Source: Salisediminibacterium halotolerans
Lineage (GTDB): Bacteria > Bacillota > Bacilli > Bacillales > Salisediminibacteriaceae
Assembly: GCF_003814815.1 (NCBI RefSeq)
Contig: NZ_RKQQ01000007.1
Location: forward strand, 184,219 to 248,218
DNA length: 64,000 nt
Reading direction: 5' to 3'
Part shown: in pieces, positions 1-9,656 of the stretch
Layout: each line of letters opens with the position of its first letter
Numbering within the stretch: position 1 is the stretch's first letter
The notes under the pieces: generated by a model
Database searches by the model: none
Seen by the model: only the letters and a program-made list of their open reading frames with translations
Told to the model about the DNA's origin: nothing
Made by a program: the position numbers and the translations under genes

Positions 1-1247
1 ATAAGCGTATGGTTAGTGAAATGACCAAGTTTTTACAGGGCGGACATCCGAAAGTGAAAGAAGAGATCGAGGAAAAAATGTACGCCGCTTCGGAAGAAAT
101 GAATTTTGAACGGGCTAAAGAACTGCGGGATCAAATTCGTCATATCGAAGCAGTGATGGAAAAACAAAAGATTACGATGACCGATCAGGCTGACCGGGAT
201 GTTTTCAGTTACAGTGTCGAGAAAGGCTGGATGTGTGTACAGGTTTTCTTTATCAGGCAAGGGCAGCTGATTGAGCGGGATGTGTCGCTTTTTCCTACGT
301 ATCAAGATCCGATTGATGATTTTTACACGTTTATCGGTCAATTTTATCTCGAAGAGCACCATAAAAAACCGCGTGAGATTTTTGTTCCCTCAGGCATGAA
401 CACCGACATGCTCAGTGAATTTCTCAACGTGAAAACGATTGAACCGAAACGGGGGCAAAAAAAAGAGCTGGTCGATATGGCGACAAAGAATGCAGCGCTC
501 GCTTTAAAAGAGAAGTTCGATATGATTGAACGCAATGAGCAAAAAACCGTCCGTGCTGCTGAAAAGTTAGGCGAAGCGCTGAATATTGATGCCCCGTACC
601 GTATTGAAGCTTTTGACAATTCCAATATTCAAGGGACAGATCCGGTTTCGGCGATGGTTTCGTTTGTTGACGGCAAGCCGGACAAACAAAATTACCGCAA
701 ATACAAAGTGAAAACCGTCGACGGTCCGGATGACTATGAATCGATGCGCGAAGTCATCAGACGACGCTATTTACGGCTCTTAAAAGAAGAAGCGGCCTTG
801 CCGGATCTTATCGTCATCGACGGCGGCAAAGGGCAAATATCGGCTGCGCAGGAAGTGTTGGAAGAAGAGCTGAGCCTGACGATCCCGGTTTGCGGTCTCG
901 TTAAAGATGACAAGCATAAAACATCGCAGCTAATGATCGGCGATCCGCCAGAGTTGGTAGCGCTGAAGAAAACGAGTGAAGAATTTTATCTCTTGCAGCG
1001 AATACAAGATGAAGTGCATCGTTTTGCGATCACCTTCCATCGTAAAGTACGTAAAAAAACGCAATTTTCTTCGGCGTTGGACGATGTGCAAGGGATCGGC
1101 GAGAAACGCAAAAGACTGTTATTAAAGGAATTCGGCTCCTTAAAACGGATGAAGGCCGCGTCTGTGGAAGATATCGAGCGCGTAGGAATTCCTCAGCAGG
1201 TTGCTCAAGCGTTAAAGAACGAGATCAACAGTGAAGAGGAAAAATGA
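1..1247 (+). CDS. uvrC: UvrABC excinuclease subunit C, 3' part (5' end outside window)
   Basis: UvrC makes the dual incisions on both sides of a lesion in nucleotide-excision repair after UvrA/UvrB loading. The reading frame is open from the first bases, and about 414 of roughly 590 residues are present, so the GIY-YIG 3'-incision domain lies upstream of the window. Visible parts in order: a UVR domain that binds UvrB (about residues 20-60, with the [11 protein letters not shown] stretch); the RNase H-like 5'-incision domain (about 195-345, with the FDNSNIQG and [10 protein letters not shown] motifs and the [12 protein letters not shown] segment); and a C-terminal double helix-hairpin-helix (IPGIG-type motif DVQGIGEKR, then [10 protein letters not shown]). 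The downstream neighbour is lysC, as in B. subtilis. Nothing is abnormal in the part that can be seen. Confidence 0.97.
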   Translation, partial: KRMVSEMTKFLQGGHPKVKEEIEEKMYAASEEMNFERAKELRDQIRHIEAVMEKQKITMTDQADRDVFSYSVEKGWMCVQVFFIRQGQLIERDVSLFPTYQDPIDDFYTFIGQFYLEEHHKKPREIFVPSGMNTDMLSEFLNVKTIEPKRGQKKELVDMATKNAALALKEKFDMIERNEQKTVRAAEKLGEALNIDAPYRIEAFDNSNIQGTDPVSAMVSFVDGKPDKQNYRKYKVKTVDGPDDYESMREVIRRRYLRLLKEEAALPDLIVIDGGKGQISAAQEVLEEELSLTIPVCGLVKDDKHKTSQLMIGDPPELVALKKTSEEFYLLQRIQDEVHRFAITFHRKVRKKTQFSSALDDVQGIGEKRKRLLLKEFGSLKRMKAASVEDIERVGIPQQVAQALKNEINSEEEK

Positions 1248-1408
1248 GGATAGAGCCAAATTGCGATTCCCGCAGGTGTTTGTTACGCTTAGAGATGTAT
1301 TTTGCCGGTTTCAAGGCCGGTGCGGCACAGCGAAAAACTAGCAGCTGTGCTGCAGGATGAAATTTCGAAATTTTCCGTAAAATGAATACATCAGAGGAGG
1401 AATCGACA

Positions 1409-2656
1409 TTGGCTACAGTTGTGCAAAAGTTTGGGGGCACTTCAGTCGGCGATACCGACAAAATTAAACGGGTCGCTGAAAGAATCCGCGCTCGAATGGA
1501 AGAAGGCGATCAAGTCGTAACTGTCGTATCGGCGATGGGGAAATCGACGGATAAGCTGGTTGATCTCGCAAATGATATTACCGATTCCCCTGATCCGCGT
1601 GAAATGGATATGCTGCTTACAACCGGAGAACAAGTAACCATTTCCTTAGTTGTCATGGCATTGAAAGAATTGGGAGTCGAAGCTGTTTCATTAACCGGTT
1701 GGCAAGCAGGGATCCGAACTGAACCGGTTCACCAAGATGCAAGAATAACCGATATCGATCCTTCGTTTGTTCAAGACTATTTAAATGAAGGGAAAGCGGT
1801 GCTCGTCGCGGGCTTTCAGGGCGTCAGCGATGGCGGAGATATTACCACCCTCGGAAGAGGCGGCTCAGATACAACGGCTGTTGCTCTCGCTGCCGCTTTA
1901 CAAGCAGACAGCTGTTCTATTTTCACAGATGTCACCGGCGTATACACAGCCGATCCGCGGTACGTCGACGGCGCCCGTCAATTAGACAGTGTTTCTTACG
2001 ATGAAATGCTGGAATTAGCTAACCTCGGCGCTGGAGTGCTCCATCCGCGGGCTGTCGAATTCGCGAAAAATTACAGCGTCCCGCTGATCGTCCGCTCCAG
2101 TTTGGAAGATGTTCCCGGAACACTCGTAGAGGAGGAAGTATCCATGGAAGAAAATTTAATTGTTCGCGGCTTAGCATTTGAAAAAGATATCACGAAAATC
2201 TCCATCGAACGTTTACCGAATCAATACGAAACGATGTCTGAAGTGTTTGCCATTCTGGCCGCAGAAGGGATCAATGTCGATTTGATTATTCAGCAGACAA
2301 CCTCCGATCATGCTTTGAACGTGTCGTTTTCGGTAGATACGGACAAATTGGATCGGGCGCTGGAACTGCTGGAAGAGAATAAAGTCCATCTCTGCTACAG
2401 CATCGTCCGCCATGAAAGCTTGCTGGCAAAAGTATCGATTGTCGGTTCGGGAATGATTTCAAACCCGGGTGTTGCAGCCGATATGTTCCGTGTTCTTTCT
2501 GAGGAAGAAGTAGAAATTAAGATGGTCAGCACCTCAGAAATCGGTGTCTCTGCGATCGTGCCCGAAGAAGCGATGATTCGTGCGGCGAATGCCCTTCATG
2601 CTCAATTTGAGCTGGGTCAGAAGGATAAAGAAAAGGTTGAGGCGCTGCAGGCTTGA
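1409..2656 (+). CDS. lysC: Aspartokinase, LysC type, with internal beta-subunit start
   Basis: Aspartate kinase performs the first step of the aspartate pathway to lysine, diaminopimelate, threonine and methionine. An N-terminal amino-acid kinase domain begins [12 protein letters not shown] and carries the [12 protein letters not shown] substrate motif. Two C-terminal ACT domains follow (about residues 250-415; FALS-like binding region near VSIVGSGM). An ATG at 1382 lies upstream and in frame, but I chose TTG at 1409 because AGAGGAGG (1393-1400) sits at ideal spacing and the protein then starts where the family starts (415 aa). A second strong ribosome-binding site, AGAGGAGG at 2128-2135, precedes an in-frame ATG at 2144. 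This should give a separate 170-residue ACT-only beta subunit, as known for B. subtilis aspartokinase II. I see no recognisable lysine riboswitch in the 160 bases upstream. Confidence 0.95.
   Translation: MATVVQKFGGTSVGDTDKIKRVAERIRARMEEGDQVVTVVSAMGKSTDKLVDLANDITDSPDPREMDMLLTTGEQVTISLVVMALKELGVEAVSLTGWQAGIRTEPVHQDARITDIDPSFVQDYLNEGKAVLVAGFQGVSDGGDITTLGRGGSDTTAVALAAALQADSCSIFTDVTGVYTADPRYVDGARQLDSVSYDEMLELANLGAGVLHPRAVEFAKNYSVPLIVRSSLEDVPGTLVEEEVSMEENLIVRGLAFEKDITKISIERLPNQYETMSEVFAILAAEGINVDLIIQQTTSDHALNVSFSVDTDKLDRALELLEENKVHLCYSIVRHESLLAKVSIVGSGMISNPGVAADMFRVLSEEEVEIKMVSTSEIGVSAIVPEEAMIRAANALHAQFELGQKDKEKVEALQA
2144..2656 (+). CDS. Aspartokinase beta subunit (in-frame internal translation of lysC)
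   Basis: An ATG at 2144 lies in the lysC frame behind a perfect AGAGGAGG (2128-2135) with 8 bases of spacing. The product would be 170 residues and consist only of the two regulatory ACT domains. In B. subtilis lysC the beta subunit is made in exactly this way and assembles with the full-length alpha subunit. That this happens here is inferred from the retained start signal. Confidence 0.7.
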   Translation: MEENLIVRGLAFEKDITKISIERLPNQYETMSEVFAILAAEGINVDLIIQQTTSDHALNVSFSVDTDKLDRALELLEENKVHLCYSIVRHESLLAKVSIVGSGMISNPGVAADMFRVLSEEEVEIKMVSTSEIGVSAIVPEEAMIRAANALHAQFELGQKDKEKVEALQA

Positions 2657-2679
2657 ATGAACCGATTCAGCGTTTAAAA

Positions 2680-2718
2680 CAGCCGCCGGCATCGACTGTG
2701 CCGGCGGCTTCGTTTAAC
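2680..2718. terminator. Bidirectional terminator between lysC and yslB
   Basis: A perfect 10-bp GC-rich stem (2682-2691 pairs with 2699-2708) encloses a 7-base loop between the convergent ends of lysC and yslB. AAAAC-type and TTCGTTT flanks lie on the two sides, so it can serve both genes. Confidence 0.85.
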
Positions 2719-2720
2719 GT

Positions 2721-3149
2721 TCAGCTTTCCCGCGGATCTTTGCGGTCTGTTTTTACATAGATATGAACCAATTGCGGATTTGTCTCTTTCACTTCATACG
2801 TTGCTTCGGTTACATGACCGGTCTCGTTCTCTGTGACTTGCGCTAAAAAGCCTGTTTCAAGCGCGAACGATGTGTCACTTGCCGCAAAATCTACTGAAAG
2901 CACATACGTTTTTCTGTTGGCCTTCGTTTTGAGTTCATCCAAAAGTCCCCAACCGGCTTCTTGAAAGAAAATCGGCACCCCGTTTTCCCGCCAATTGTCT
3001 GCGTGTTTGCGGGCTAAAGTGCGGCCGATATAATATAAAATAACCGATTCGTCTTCACCTAATAATTCCGGCAGAACGTCGTTGCGTAAAAGTTTATAAC
3101 TGAAAGCCGGCACATCCGCCGGTTCTTCGTGTTTCTTTTTGTTAAACAT
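2721..3149 (-). CDS. yslB: YslB/DUF2507 family protein
   Basis: This is a 142-residue protein of the YslB/DUF2507 family, small and soluble with no established biochemical function. It is recognised by the start (MFNKKK followed by SYKLLRNDVLPELLGED), the ILYYIGRTLARK segment and the GWGLLDEL motif, and by its position between lysC and sdhC, which is also its place in B. subtilis. A longer frame runs upstream to 3335, but the start at 3149 is preceded by an AAGGATGAGG site at good spacing and matches the family N-terminus. It lies convergent to lysC and divergent from the potassium channel gene. The family fold is related to 4-vinyl-reductase (V4R)-like domains, so ligand binding is possible, but nothing here shows a ligand. 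Confidence 0.85.
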   Translation of the reverse strand: MFNKKKHEEPADVPAFSYKLLRNDVLPELLGEDESVILYYIGRTLARKHADNWRENGVPIFFQEAGWGLLDELKTKANRKTYVLSVDFAASDTSFALETGFLAQVTENETGHVTEATYEVKETNPQLVHIYVKTDRKDPRES

Positions 3150-3334
3150 GTTTATCCTCATCCTTTTTCTCACGGTTTTACAGCGGTACGTCTTCATCTT
3201 ATCATAAACGGCCGTACAAAAAGAAAGGTAATCTTTTCCTTCCTTTATTTCGCCGAAAAGCGTGATTTGCTTGGTGACCTGGTTATTCTTGGCATGGTAT
3301 ACTGTTTGGCGAATAGTCTGCAGGAGGTTACGCA

Positions 3335-4684
3335 ATGAAATTCGGCATGAACAAACTGCTCACCCCGTTTCGAATTATTGTCCTGTCTTACATTATTGCG
3401 ATGGCTGTTTTCAGCATACTTTTATACTTGCCGGTTTCATCGCTTCCGGGAGAAGCGGTGTCCTATCAGGAGGCGCTTTTCACCGCGGTCAGCGCCGTCA
3501 GCGTGACCGGCCTGACCGTCGTTAATGTTTCAGAGACATACAGCGGTGCAGGAGTCTTTTTCTTAGCACTGGCGATTCAGCTAGGCGGAATCGGTGTAAT
3601 GACATTGGGAACTTTCGTCTGGATGGTTCTCGGCCAAAAAATTCCCCTTTCCCGCCGCATGCTGATCATGGTTGACCAAAATCAAATATCCTTTGCCGGG
3701 ATGGTTAAACTGATGCGCGGAATTCTTTTTGTTGCGATCGGCATCGAAGTCGTCGGGGCGCTGATTCTCGGTACATATTACATGAATTTTTTCGATACCG
3801 CCCAAGAAGCTTATTATCAAGGGGCATTCGGAGCATTATCAGCATTTACAAATGCCGGGTTTGATGTCACCGGACAGTCGCTCGTTCCGTTTGCGGATGA
3901 TTATTTCGTACAGCTCGTCAACATTTTGCTGATCTTTGCCGGGGCGATCGGATTTCCTGTTTTGCTGGAAATTCGCGAATATTTTAATCCGGAGAATAAA
4001 CAGTTTCGCTTCAGCCTGTTTACGAAAATTTCCGTGTCGACATATTTCATCGTGTTTGTGATCGGTGCGGCCGGTTTATGGCTGATGGAGATCGGCGCCT
4101 ATTATGAAGGGATGCCTTGGCATCAGCAGCTGTTTTTCTCAATGTTTAATTCGGCTACGGCCAGAAGCGGCGGCTTGTCGACAATGGACGTGTCCGATTT
4201 GACGCTGGCAAGCTTGTTGTTTTTGTCAGGCTTGATGATCATCGGCGCAAGCCCTTCAAGTGTCGGCGGCGGGATCCGCACGACGACACTGGCCGTGATG
4301 TTTTTGACGATTCGAAGCTTCATCCTCGGCCGCAGCGATGTAAAGGCGTTCGGACGGGAAATTCATCAGGAAGATAGACAGAAAGCATTTATCGTCTTGT
4401 CTGTATTTATGGTCGGTTTATTTTTCGCTGTTATTTTAATAGCTGTTTTTGAACAGGCGAATGACATCGCCTTGATGGCGATCGTCTTCGATGCCAGCTC
4501 GGCTTTCGGGACGGTCGGACTCTCGATGGGAATCACGGATGAACTGACTTTCGCCAGTCAATCGATCCTCATGACGTTAATGCTGATCGGCCGGGTCGGA
4601 CTGGTAGCTTTTCTGTTTTCGATCCGTGCTCAGGATAAGAAAACCCCGTATAAGCATCCGACCGAGCGGATTATTATCGGCTAG
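3335..4684 (+). CDS. TrkH/KtrB-type potassium uptake channel subunit
   Basis: This is the membrane pore subunit of a Ktr/Trk potassium uptake system, 449 residues with about ten hydrophobic segments. Four pore loops can be read: SAVSVTGLTVV (about 53-63), SAFTNAGFDVTG (about 168-179), SATARSGGLSTMD (about 271-283) and SSAFGTVGLSMG (about 390-401). Each carries the selectivity-filter glycine. The start follows CAGGAGG with 7 bases of spacing. No KtrA/KtrC regulatory gene is adjacent, so the cytoplasmic ring must be encoded elsewhere. KtrB and KtrD cannot be told apart from sequence alone. Potassium uptake is central to osmotic adaptation in halophiles. B. subtilis has no such gene at this site, so this is a lineage-specific insertion between yslB and sdhC. 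Confidence 0.9.
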   Translation: MKFGMNKLLTPFRIIVLSYIIAMAVFSILLYLPVSSLPGEAVSYQEALFTAVSAVSVTGLTVVNVSETYSGAGVFFLALAIQLGGIGVMTLGTFVWMVLGQKIPLSRRMLIMVDQNQISFAGMVKLMRGILFVAIGIEVVGALILGTYYMNFFDTAQEAYYQGAFGALSAFTNAGFDVTGQSLVPFADDYFVQLVNILLIFAGAIGFPVLLEIREYFNPENKQFRFSLFTKISVSTYFIVFVIGAAGLWLMEIGAYYEGMPWHQQLFFSMFNSATARSGGLSTMDVSDLTLASLLFLSGLMIIGASPSSVGGGIRTTTLAVMFLTIRSFILGRSDVKAFGREIHQEDRQKAFIVLSVFMVGLFFAVILIAVFEQANDIALMAIVFDASSAFGTVGLSMGITDELTFASQSILMTLMLIGRVGLVAFLFSIRAQDKKTPYKHPTERIIIG

Positions 4685-4735
4685 TGGAACGAGAGGAGAA
4701 ATGGTATACTGAAAAAATATTGCAGGAGATCAGCC

Positions 4736-4771
4736 CGGGGAAGCAGCCAAGCTGGCTTCCCCGCAAATTTG
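4736..4771 (+). terminator. Terminator-like hairpin after the potassium channel gene
   Basis: A 9-bp perfect stem (4736-4744 with 4755-4763) is followed by CAAATTT. The U-tract is short, so termination may be moderate. The remaining 4772-5038 is A+T-rich leader DNA before sdhC. I see no gene there, only a weak TTAAAAT -10 candidate near 4847. Confidence 0.6.
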
Positions 4772-5038
4772 CTGAGCTGTCATGAAAAAATTTCGTGAAT
4801 TTTTAATCAGAAAATTTGCAAGATTGTGCCGATCTCAAGGCGTTTCTGTTAAAATGAACCTGTATCCGCTTTCTTGACGGAGGGGTGGGAGAGGCGTAGA
4901 ATTAAGATGACACATTTTATTCACAAATTCACGTTTTCTTATTCTTGCCAAAAAACAGCAACGCTAAAAGGGGGCTGAAGCATTCAAATGGGAATTCAGC
5001 AAGTCTCCGAACATTTTAAATTATAGGGGGAGAAAGGT

Positions 5039-5650
5039 ATGTCGAACAATCGTGAATTTTTTTACAGAAAGCTGCACTCATTGCTGGGTGTCATTCCTGT
5101 CGGCGCGTTTTTAATTGTTCATTTGACGGTGAATTATTTCGCTGTCAGAGGTCCGGAAGCTTACAATCAAGCCGTGGCCGTGATGGAAGGTCTTCCGTAC
5201 CGGTATTTTATGGAGCTGACACTGATTTTTATCCCGATTATTTTTCACGCGGTTTACGGATTGTATATCGCTTTTCAAGCTCGAAATAACACTGCTACAT
5301 ACGGCTATTTCCGCAATTGGATGTTCCGTCTTCAACGGATTTCCGGTGTGCTCGTATTGATTTTTGTGACGTGGCATGTGTGGGAAACAAGACTGGCGGC
5401 TGCGTTTGGAGCGGAAGTGAACTTCAACATGATGGTGGAGATCGTTGAAAATCCGGTTGCACTTATTGCGTATATTATTGGTATAACAGCGACGACGTTC
5501 CACTTTGCGAACGGGCTGTGGTCGTTTGCGATCACTTGGGGGATTACAGTCACCCCGCGTTCTCAGAAAGTTATGCAGTATATTGCCTTAGCCGTTTTCC
5601 TTGGACTGACTTTTGTCGGTATCCGGTCCATTTTGGCTTTTGTAGGATAG
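5039..5650 (+). CDS. sdhC: Succinate dehydrogenase cytochrome b558 membrane anchor
   Basis: This is the membrane anchor of respiratory complex II. It binds two haems b and passes electrons from succinate oxidation to menaquinone. It has 203 residues with five membrane helices, the Bacillus single-subunit anchor type. The four haem-ligand histidines known for B. subtilis SdhC occur at the same positions here: His28 (IVHLTVN), His70 (IFHAVYG), His113 (TWHVWE) and His155 (TTFHFANG). GGGGAGAAAGG precedes the ATG. It is the first gene of sdhCAB, 22 bases ahead of sdhA. Confidence 0.97.
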   Translation: MSNNREFFYRKLHSLLGVIPVGAFLIVHLTVNYFAVRGPEAYNQAVAVMEGLPYRYFMELTLIFIPIIFHAVYGLYIAFQARNNTATYGYFRNWMFRLQRISGVLVLIFVTWHVWETRLAAAFGAEVNFNMMVEIVENPVALIAYIIGITATTFHFANGLWSFAITWGITVTPRSQKVMQYIALAVFLGLTFVGIRSILAFVG

Positions 5651-5672
5651 ATCAAACGAAGGAGTGTTTTCG

Positions 5673-7445
5673 ATGAGTAAAGGAAAAATCATCGTTGTCG
5701 GCGGCGGTCTGGCCGGTTTAATGGCAACGATTAAAGCAGCAGAAGCAGGCAAGGAAGTGGATCTCTTTTCCGTTGTGCCCGTAAAACGTTCACACTCTGT
5801 TTGTGCACAGGGCGGCATTAACGGCGCATTAAATACAATGGGCGAAGGCGATTCGACGTGGGAGCATTTCGATGATTCGGTTTACGGCGGAGATTTTCTG
5901 GCCAATCAGCCGCCGGTGAAAGCGATGACCGATGCTGCGCCGAGCATAATTCATTTGCTTGACCGCATGGGTGTGATGTTTAATCGTACTGCAGAAGGCA
6001 TTTTATCCCTCCGCCGCTTCGGCGGCACACAGCATCACCGCACCGCTTACGCGGGAGCGACAACCGGGCAGCAGCTCTTGTATGCATTGGATGAGCAAGT
6101 CCGCCGTCATGAAGTCGACGGGCTCGTTAATAAATACGAAGGCTGGGAGTTTTTGCACGCTGTATTGGATGATGACGGTGTATGCCGCGGCATGACGGCA
6201 CAAAACCTGAATACGATGGAAATGGCGTCGTTTCGCGGCGATGCCGTGATTTTAGCAACCGGCGGACCGGGGATAGTTTTCGGGAAATCAACGAATTCGA
6301 TGATCAATACCGGCTATGCTGCTGCCGCTGTCTATGAGCAGGGAGCTTATTACGCTAACGGCGAGTTTATTCAAATCCATCCGACGGCGATTCCCGGCGA
6401 TGATAAATTGCGGTTAATGAGTGAATCGGCACGCGGTGAAGGAGGCCGGGTTTGGACGTACGATGCAAACGGCGAACCTTGGTATTTTCTCGAAGAAAAA
6501 TACCCGGCCTACGGCAATCTCGTCCCGCGCGATATAGCGACGAGAGAAATTTTCGACGTCTGCGTGAACCAAAAACTCGGAATTAACGGCGAAAACATGG
6601 TTTATCTGGACTTATCTCATAAAGATTCCAAAGAGCTCGATGTTAAACTCGGCGGGATTATGGAAATTTACGAGAAGTTTATGGGCGACGACCCGCGAAA
6701 AGTGCCGATGAAAATCTTCCCGGCAGTACACTATTCGATGGGCGGTCTTTGGGTCGATTACGACCAAATGACAAACATCCCCGGGCTGTTTGCTGCCGGC
6801 GAGGTTGACTATTCGATTCACGGCGCAAACCGCCTCGGCGCTAATTCGCTTTTGTCTTCGATTTACGGCGGCATGGTCGCCGGTCCGAAATCTGTTGAAT
6901 ATATTAATGAGCTTGATACGCATGCTGAAGATATGTCGGAAGACGTATTCACTAAACAATTGGCAGCAGATAAAGACGAGTTCGAACGGATTTTAAACAT
7001 GAAAGGCGACGAAAATGCATTCCGTTTGCATCAAGAGCTCGGATCTTGGATGACAGAGAACGTAACGGTTGTTCGTGAGAACGATAAATTAGCGCAAACC
7101 GACGAAGCTTTGCAGCAGCTGCTTGAACGTTACGAGAACATCAGCATTGATGATACGTCCCAGTGGTCGAATCAAAGCGCTGCGTTTATTCGCCAGCTAA
7201 AGTCGATGATCAATCTCGGCAGAGTCATTACGCTCGGCGCCTATAACCGAAATGAAAGCCGCGGAGCCCATTACAAACCGGAATATCCTGATCGAAATGA
7301 TGAACAGTGGCTGAAAACGACAAAAGCGAAGTACAATCCTGAAACCGGTCACCCTGAATTTGAATACGAAAATGTCGATGTTTCCTTAATTACACCGCGA
7401 AAGCGTGATTATACATCTACGAAAAAGGCTGGTGGAAAAGCATGA
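5673..7445 (+). CDS. sdhA: Succinate dehydrogenase flavoprotein subunit
   Basis: This is the catalytic flavoprotein of complex II, oxidising succinate to fumarate. An N-terminal dinucleotide-binding motif, IIVVGGGLAGL, is followed by His41 in RSHSVCAQGG, the expected site of covalent FAD attachment. Substrate-binding and active-site segments HPTAIPGDD and SESARGEGGR come later, and the C-terminal FAD motif AAGEVDYSIHGANRLG is intact. I chose ATG at 5673 (590 aa) over an in-frame GTG at 5664, because the GAAGGAGTG ribosome-binding site would overlap the latter. The stop overlaps the sdhB start by four bases (ATGA), indicating translational coupling. Confidence 0.97.
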   Translation: MSKGKIIVVGGGLAGLMATIKAAEAGKEVDLFSVVPVKRSHSVCAQGGINGALNTMGEGDSTWEHFDDSVYGGDFLANQPPVKAMTDAAPSIIHLLDRMGVMFNRTAEGILSLRRFGGTQHHRTAYAGATTGQQLLYALDEQVRRHEVDGLVNKYEGWEFLHAVLDDDGVCRGMTAQNLNTMEMASFRGDAVILATGGPGIVFGKSTNSMINTGYAAAAVYEQGAYYANGEFIQIHPTAIPGDDKLRLMSESARGEGGRVWTYDANGEPWYFLEEKYPAYGNLVPRDIATREIFDVCVNQKLGINGENMVYLDLSHKDSKELDVKLGGIMEIYEKFMGDDPRKVPMKIFPAVHYSMGGLWVDYDQMTNIPGLFAAGEVDYSIHGANRLGANSLLSSIYGGMVAGPKSVEYINELDTHAEDMSEDVFTKQLAADKDEFERILNMKGDENAFRLHQELGSWMTENVTVVRENDKLAQTDEALQQLLERYENISIDDTSQWSNQSAAFIRQLKSMINLGRVITLGAYNRNESRGAHYKPEYPDRNDEQWLKTTKAKYNPETGHPEFEYENVDVSLITPRKRDYTSTKKAGGKA

Positions 7446-8206
7446 GCGAACAAACCATCCAATTGATTGTGAAGCGTCAAAAAGACCAGGACAGCAAATC
7501 ATATGAAGAGCGGTTTGAATTGCCGTACCGCCCGAATATGAACGTGATTTCTGCACTGATGGAAATCCGCCGCAATCCGGTGAATGCAAATGGCGAAGAA
7601 ACAACGTCAGTCGCTTGGGACGCGAGCTGCCTTGAGGAAGTATGCGGAGCCTGTTCAATGGTGATTAACGGCAAAGCACGACAGTCATGCACAGCATTAA
7701 TCGACCAGCTTGAGCAGCCGATCCGCTTGGAGCCGATGGACACGTTCCCGGTTGTACGCGATCTGTTAATCGACCGCAGTCAAATGTTCGAGTCGTTAAA
7801 ACGCGTCAAAGCCTGGGTGCCGATTGACGGTACGTACGATCTTGGACCGGGGCCGCGGATGCCGGAAGCGAAACGGCAATGGGCCTACGAATTGTCTAAA
7901 TGCATGACTTGCGGTGTATGTTTGCAAGCCTGTCCAAACGTGAATGATAAGTCTGAATTTATCGGTCCGGCAGCGATTTCGCAAGTTCGTCTGTTTAATG
8001 CGCATCCGACCGGTGCGATGCATAAAGCGGAGCGTTTGGAAACGTTGATGGACGGTGAAGGCGGGCTGGCCAGTTGCGGAAATTCGCAAAATTGCGTCGA
8101 GGCTTGTCCGAAAGAAATCCCGTTGACGACCTCGATTGCGGCGATGAACCGCGCGACAACGTTGCAGTCGTTCAAAAACTTCTTCGGTACAGATAACACA
8201 GCTTAA
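7442..8206 (+). CDS. sdhB: Succinate dehydrogenase iron-sulfur subunit
   Basis: This electron-transfer subunit of complex II links the FAD of SdhA to the haems of SdhC. Its N-terminal ferredoxin-like domain has the [2Fe-2S] cysteines (CLEEVCGACSM and a later SC). The C-terminal domain carries CMTCGVCLQACP and CGNSQNCVEACPKE, which supply the [4Fe-4S] and [3Fe-4S] ligands. Its 254 residues are the normal Bacillus length. It ends the sdhCAB operon, and its stop codon lies inside the terminator stem. Confidence 0.97.
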   Translation: MSEQTIQLIVKRQKDQDSKSYEERFELPYRPNMNVISALMEIRRNPVNANGEETTSVAWDASCLEEVCGACSMVINGKARQSCTALIDQLEQPIRLEPMDTFPVVRDLLIDRSQMFESLKRVKAWVPIDGTYDLGPGPRMPEAKRQWAYELSKCMTCGVCLQACPNVNDKSEFIGPAAISQVRLFNAHPTGAMHKAERLETLMDGEGGLASCGNSQNCVEACPKEIPLTTSIAAMNRATTLQSFKNFFGTDNTA

Positions 8207-8237
8207 TAAAGAGGGGGCTTTCCCCTCTTTATTGTTT
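8205..8237 (+). terminator. sdhCAB terminator
   Basis: A perfect 12-bp stem (8205-8216 with 8222-8233) has a 5-base loop and is followed by GTTT. The stem begins inside the sdhB stop codon. Confidence 0.85.
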
Positions 8238-8283
8238 AAAAAATATTGAATGAACAATCATTCATAAAAAGGGGCGAGGCCGA

Positions 8284-8745
8284 ATGAAACAGCCTGCTTA
8301 TATCGATGTTATGGAAAATTGGCGGGAAGAGTTTACGTTTTTTCATGCACGCACGGTTCGTTTTTCTGATTTAGATATGTTCGGTCACTTAAATAACACA
8401 AAAGTGTTCAGCTTCTTTGAAGATGCCAGGCTTGAGTTTTTAAAGGAAGCCGGCTTTATGACGGGGTGGATGAATCAACAATCCGAACAGATTATCGTCA
8501 CAGCGGATTTACAAGCGGATTACCTCCGGCAAGTGTATTTTGACGAACAATTGCGGGTCGGCGTCAAGGTGGCCGGAGTAGGTTCCAGTTCACTCGACCT
8601 TCATTACGTTATTTTAAACGGCCGAAACGATATGTGCGTTACCGGTCGGGGCGCGATTGTGCAGATTAATTCCAAAACCGGATCAGCAGAACCATTGGAA
8701 GAAGAACAGCGCCGCCATCTGCTTAAAATCTCTTCTTTCAGTTGA
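8284..8745 (+). CDS. ysmA: Hot-dog fold acyl-CoA thioesterase (YsmA-like)
   Basis: A 153-residue 4-hydroxybenzoyl-CoA-thioesterase-type hot-dog protein, expected to hydrolyse an acyl-CoA; the substrate is unknown. The family signature is clear: FSDLDMFGHLNNTKVFSFFEDAR contains the catalytic Asp and the HLNN motif, followed by the ADLQADYLR strand. It sits directly after sdhB, as ysmA does in B. subtilis. In B. subtilis gerE follows; here gerE is missing and glcT follows. An AAAAGGGGCGAGG sequence precedes the ATG. Confidence 0.85.
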   Translation: MKQPAYIDVMENWREEFTFFHARTVRFSDLDMFGHLNNTKVFSFFEDARLEFLKEAGFMTGWMNQQSEQIIVTADLQADYLRQVYFDEQLRVGVKVAGVGSSSLDLHYVILNGRNDMCVTGRGAIVQINSKTGSAEPLEEEQRRHLLKISSFS

Positions 8746-8804
8746 CGGCTCTTCGTTACCCTATATATGATAGTGTCAGTGTCACAATACGAGGGGTGCC
8801 GTCA

Positions 8805-9650
8805 GTGAAAAATGAGGGATACAAGGTACAAAAACCGTTGAATAATAATGTTGTTATTGCAGAGAACCATGCCGGAAACGAGGTTATGTTTATCGGCAAG
8901 GGTATCGGATTCGGAATGAAGCAAGGCGATCCGTTTGAGGCGACATCTTATGACAAGGTATATTCATTAATAGATGTTGATGAGCAGGAAAAATACAGAC
9001 ATCTACTTGCTAAAGAATCAGAAGAGACGCTGCTCATCATTCACGAATCGATTGCGAATATTCAAGATGAGGTCGGGTTTCAGCTTGACGAATCCGTTCA
9101 TTTTGCTCTGACGCAGCATTTGGCATTGGCCCTGCAGCGAACAAGAGACGCAACGGATATTCAAAACCCCTTTTTAACAGAAACGAAATGGCTTTATTAT
9201 GATACGTACCAAATTGCCGAGAGAGCAGTCGCGTTCATTGCTGACAAAACGGGGATGCGCCTTCCGGAAGCGGAAGTCGGGTTTGTCACGCTTCACATCC
9301 AAAGTTCAATGCACCGCGAAACGTCCTCTCAAAGCCAGGAACAAGAGATTATCTCGCGTTCGCTCGCGTATATAGAAGAGAAATTAGCGCTGACGATCAA
9401 TGAGTATAACCCGGCATTAAGAAGGGTTGTCCAGCACTTGAAACAAATGATTGATGATCCGCTGCCGCAAGGCGATCAATGCGCGGCGAAGGAATATATT
9501 TCCGTCTTGAAAGAAGAAGTTCCCTTATGCTATAATGTAACCCGTAACATCATGAGAATGATCGAGAAAACGATGGGTACGTCCTTGTCTGAATGGGAAG
9601 CGGTGCAGTTTATCCTTTATTTAAAGATATTGACCGATGTAAGCAACTGA
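8805..9650 (+). CDS. glcT: GlcT-type BglG/SacY-family transcriptional antiterminator
   Basis: This RNA-binding antiterminator, controlled by PTS phosphorylation, has 281 residues. It has an N-terminal CAT RNA-binding domain (about 1-55, start KVQKPLNNNVVIAENHAGNEV, GKGIGFG) and two PRD domains. PRD1 is about 70-170 (HESIANIQDE, ALTQHLALALQR) and PRD2 about 175-280 (VGFVTLHIQSS, LCYNVTRNIMRMI). An upstream ATG at 8742 overlaps ysmA, but GTG at 8805 follows GAGGGG at good spacing and fits the family start. The gene is followed directly by a GlcT-like RNA target and terminator, then ptsHI. This makes GlcT, rather than LicT or SacT, the natural reading. The target operon lacks ptsG, which is unusual. 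Confidence 0.88.
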   Translation: MKNEGYKVQKPLNNNVVIAENHAGNEVMFIGKGIGFGMKQGDPFEATSYDKVYSLIDVDEQEKYRHLLAKESEETLLIIHESIANIQDEVGFQLDESVHFALTQHLALALQRTRDATDIQNPFLTETKWLYYDTYQIAERAVAFIADKTGMRLPEAEVGFVTLHIQSSMHRETSSQSQEQEIISRSLAYIEEKLALTINEYNPALRRVVQHLKQMIDDPLPQGDQCAAKEYISVLKEEVPLCYNVTRNIMRMIEKTMGTSLSEWEAVQFILYLKILTDVSN

Positions 9651-9656
9651 CTCAAT

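Noticed and set aside
1248..1408. Lysine riboswitch upstream of lysC
   Set aside because: I looked for the conserved L-box segments and a terminator, and found only short unrelated palindromes (GCAGC/GCTGC near 1341). The spacing is also too short for the usual 170-200-base L-box plus terminator.
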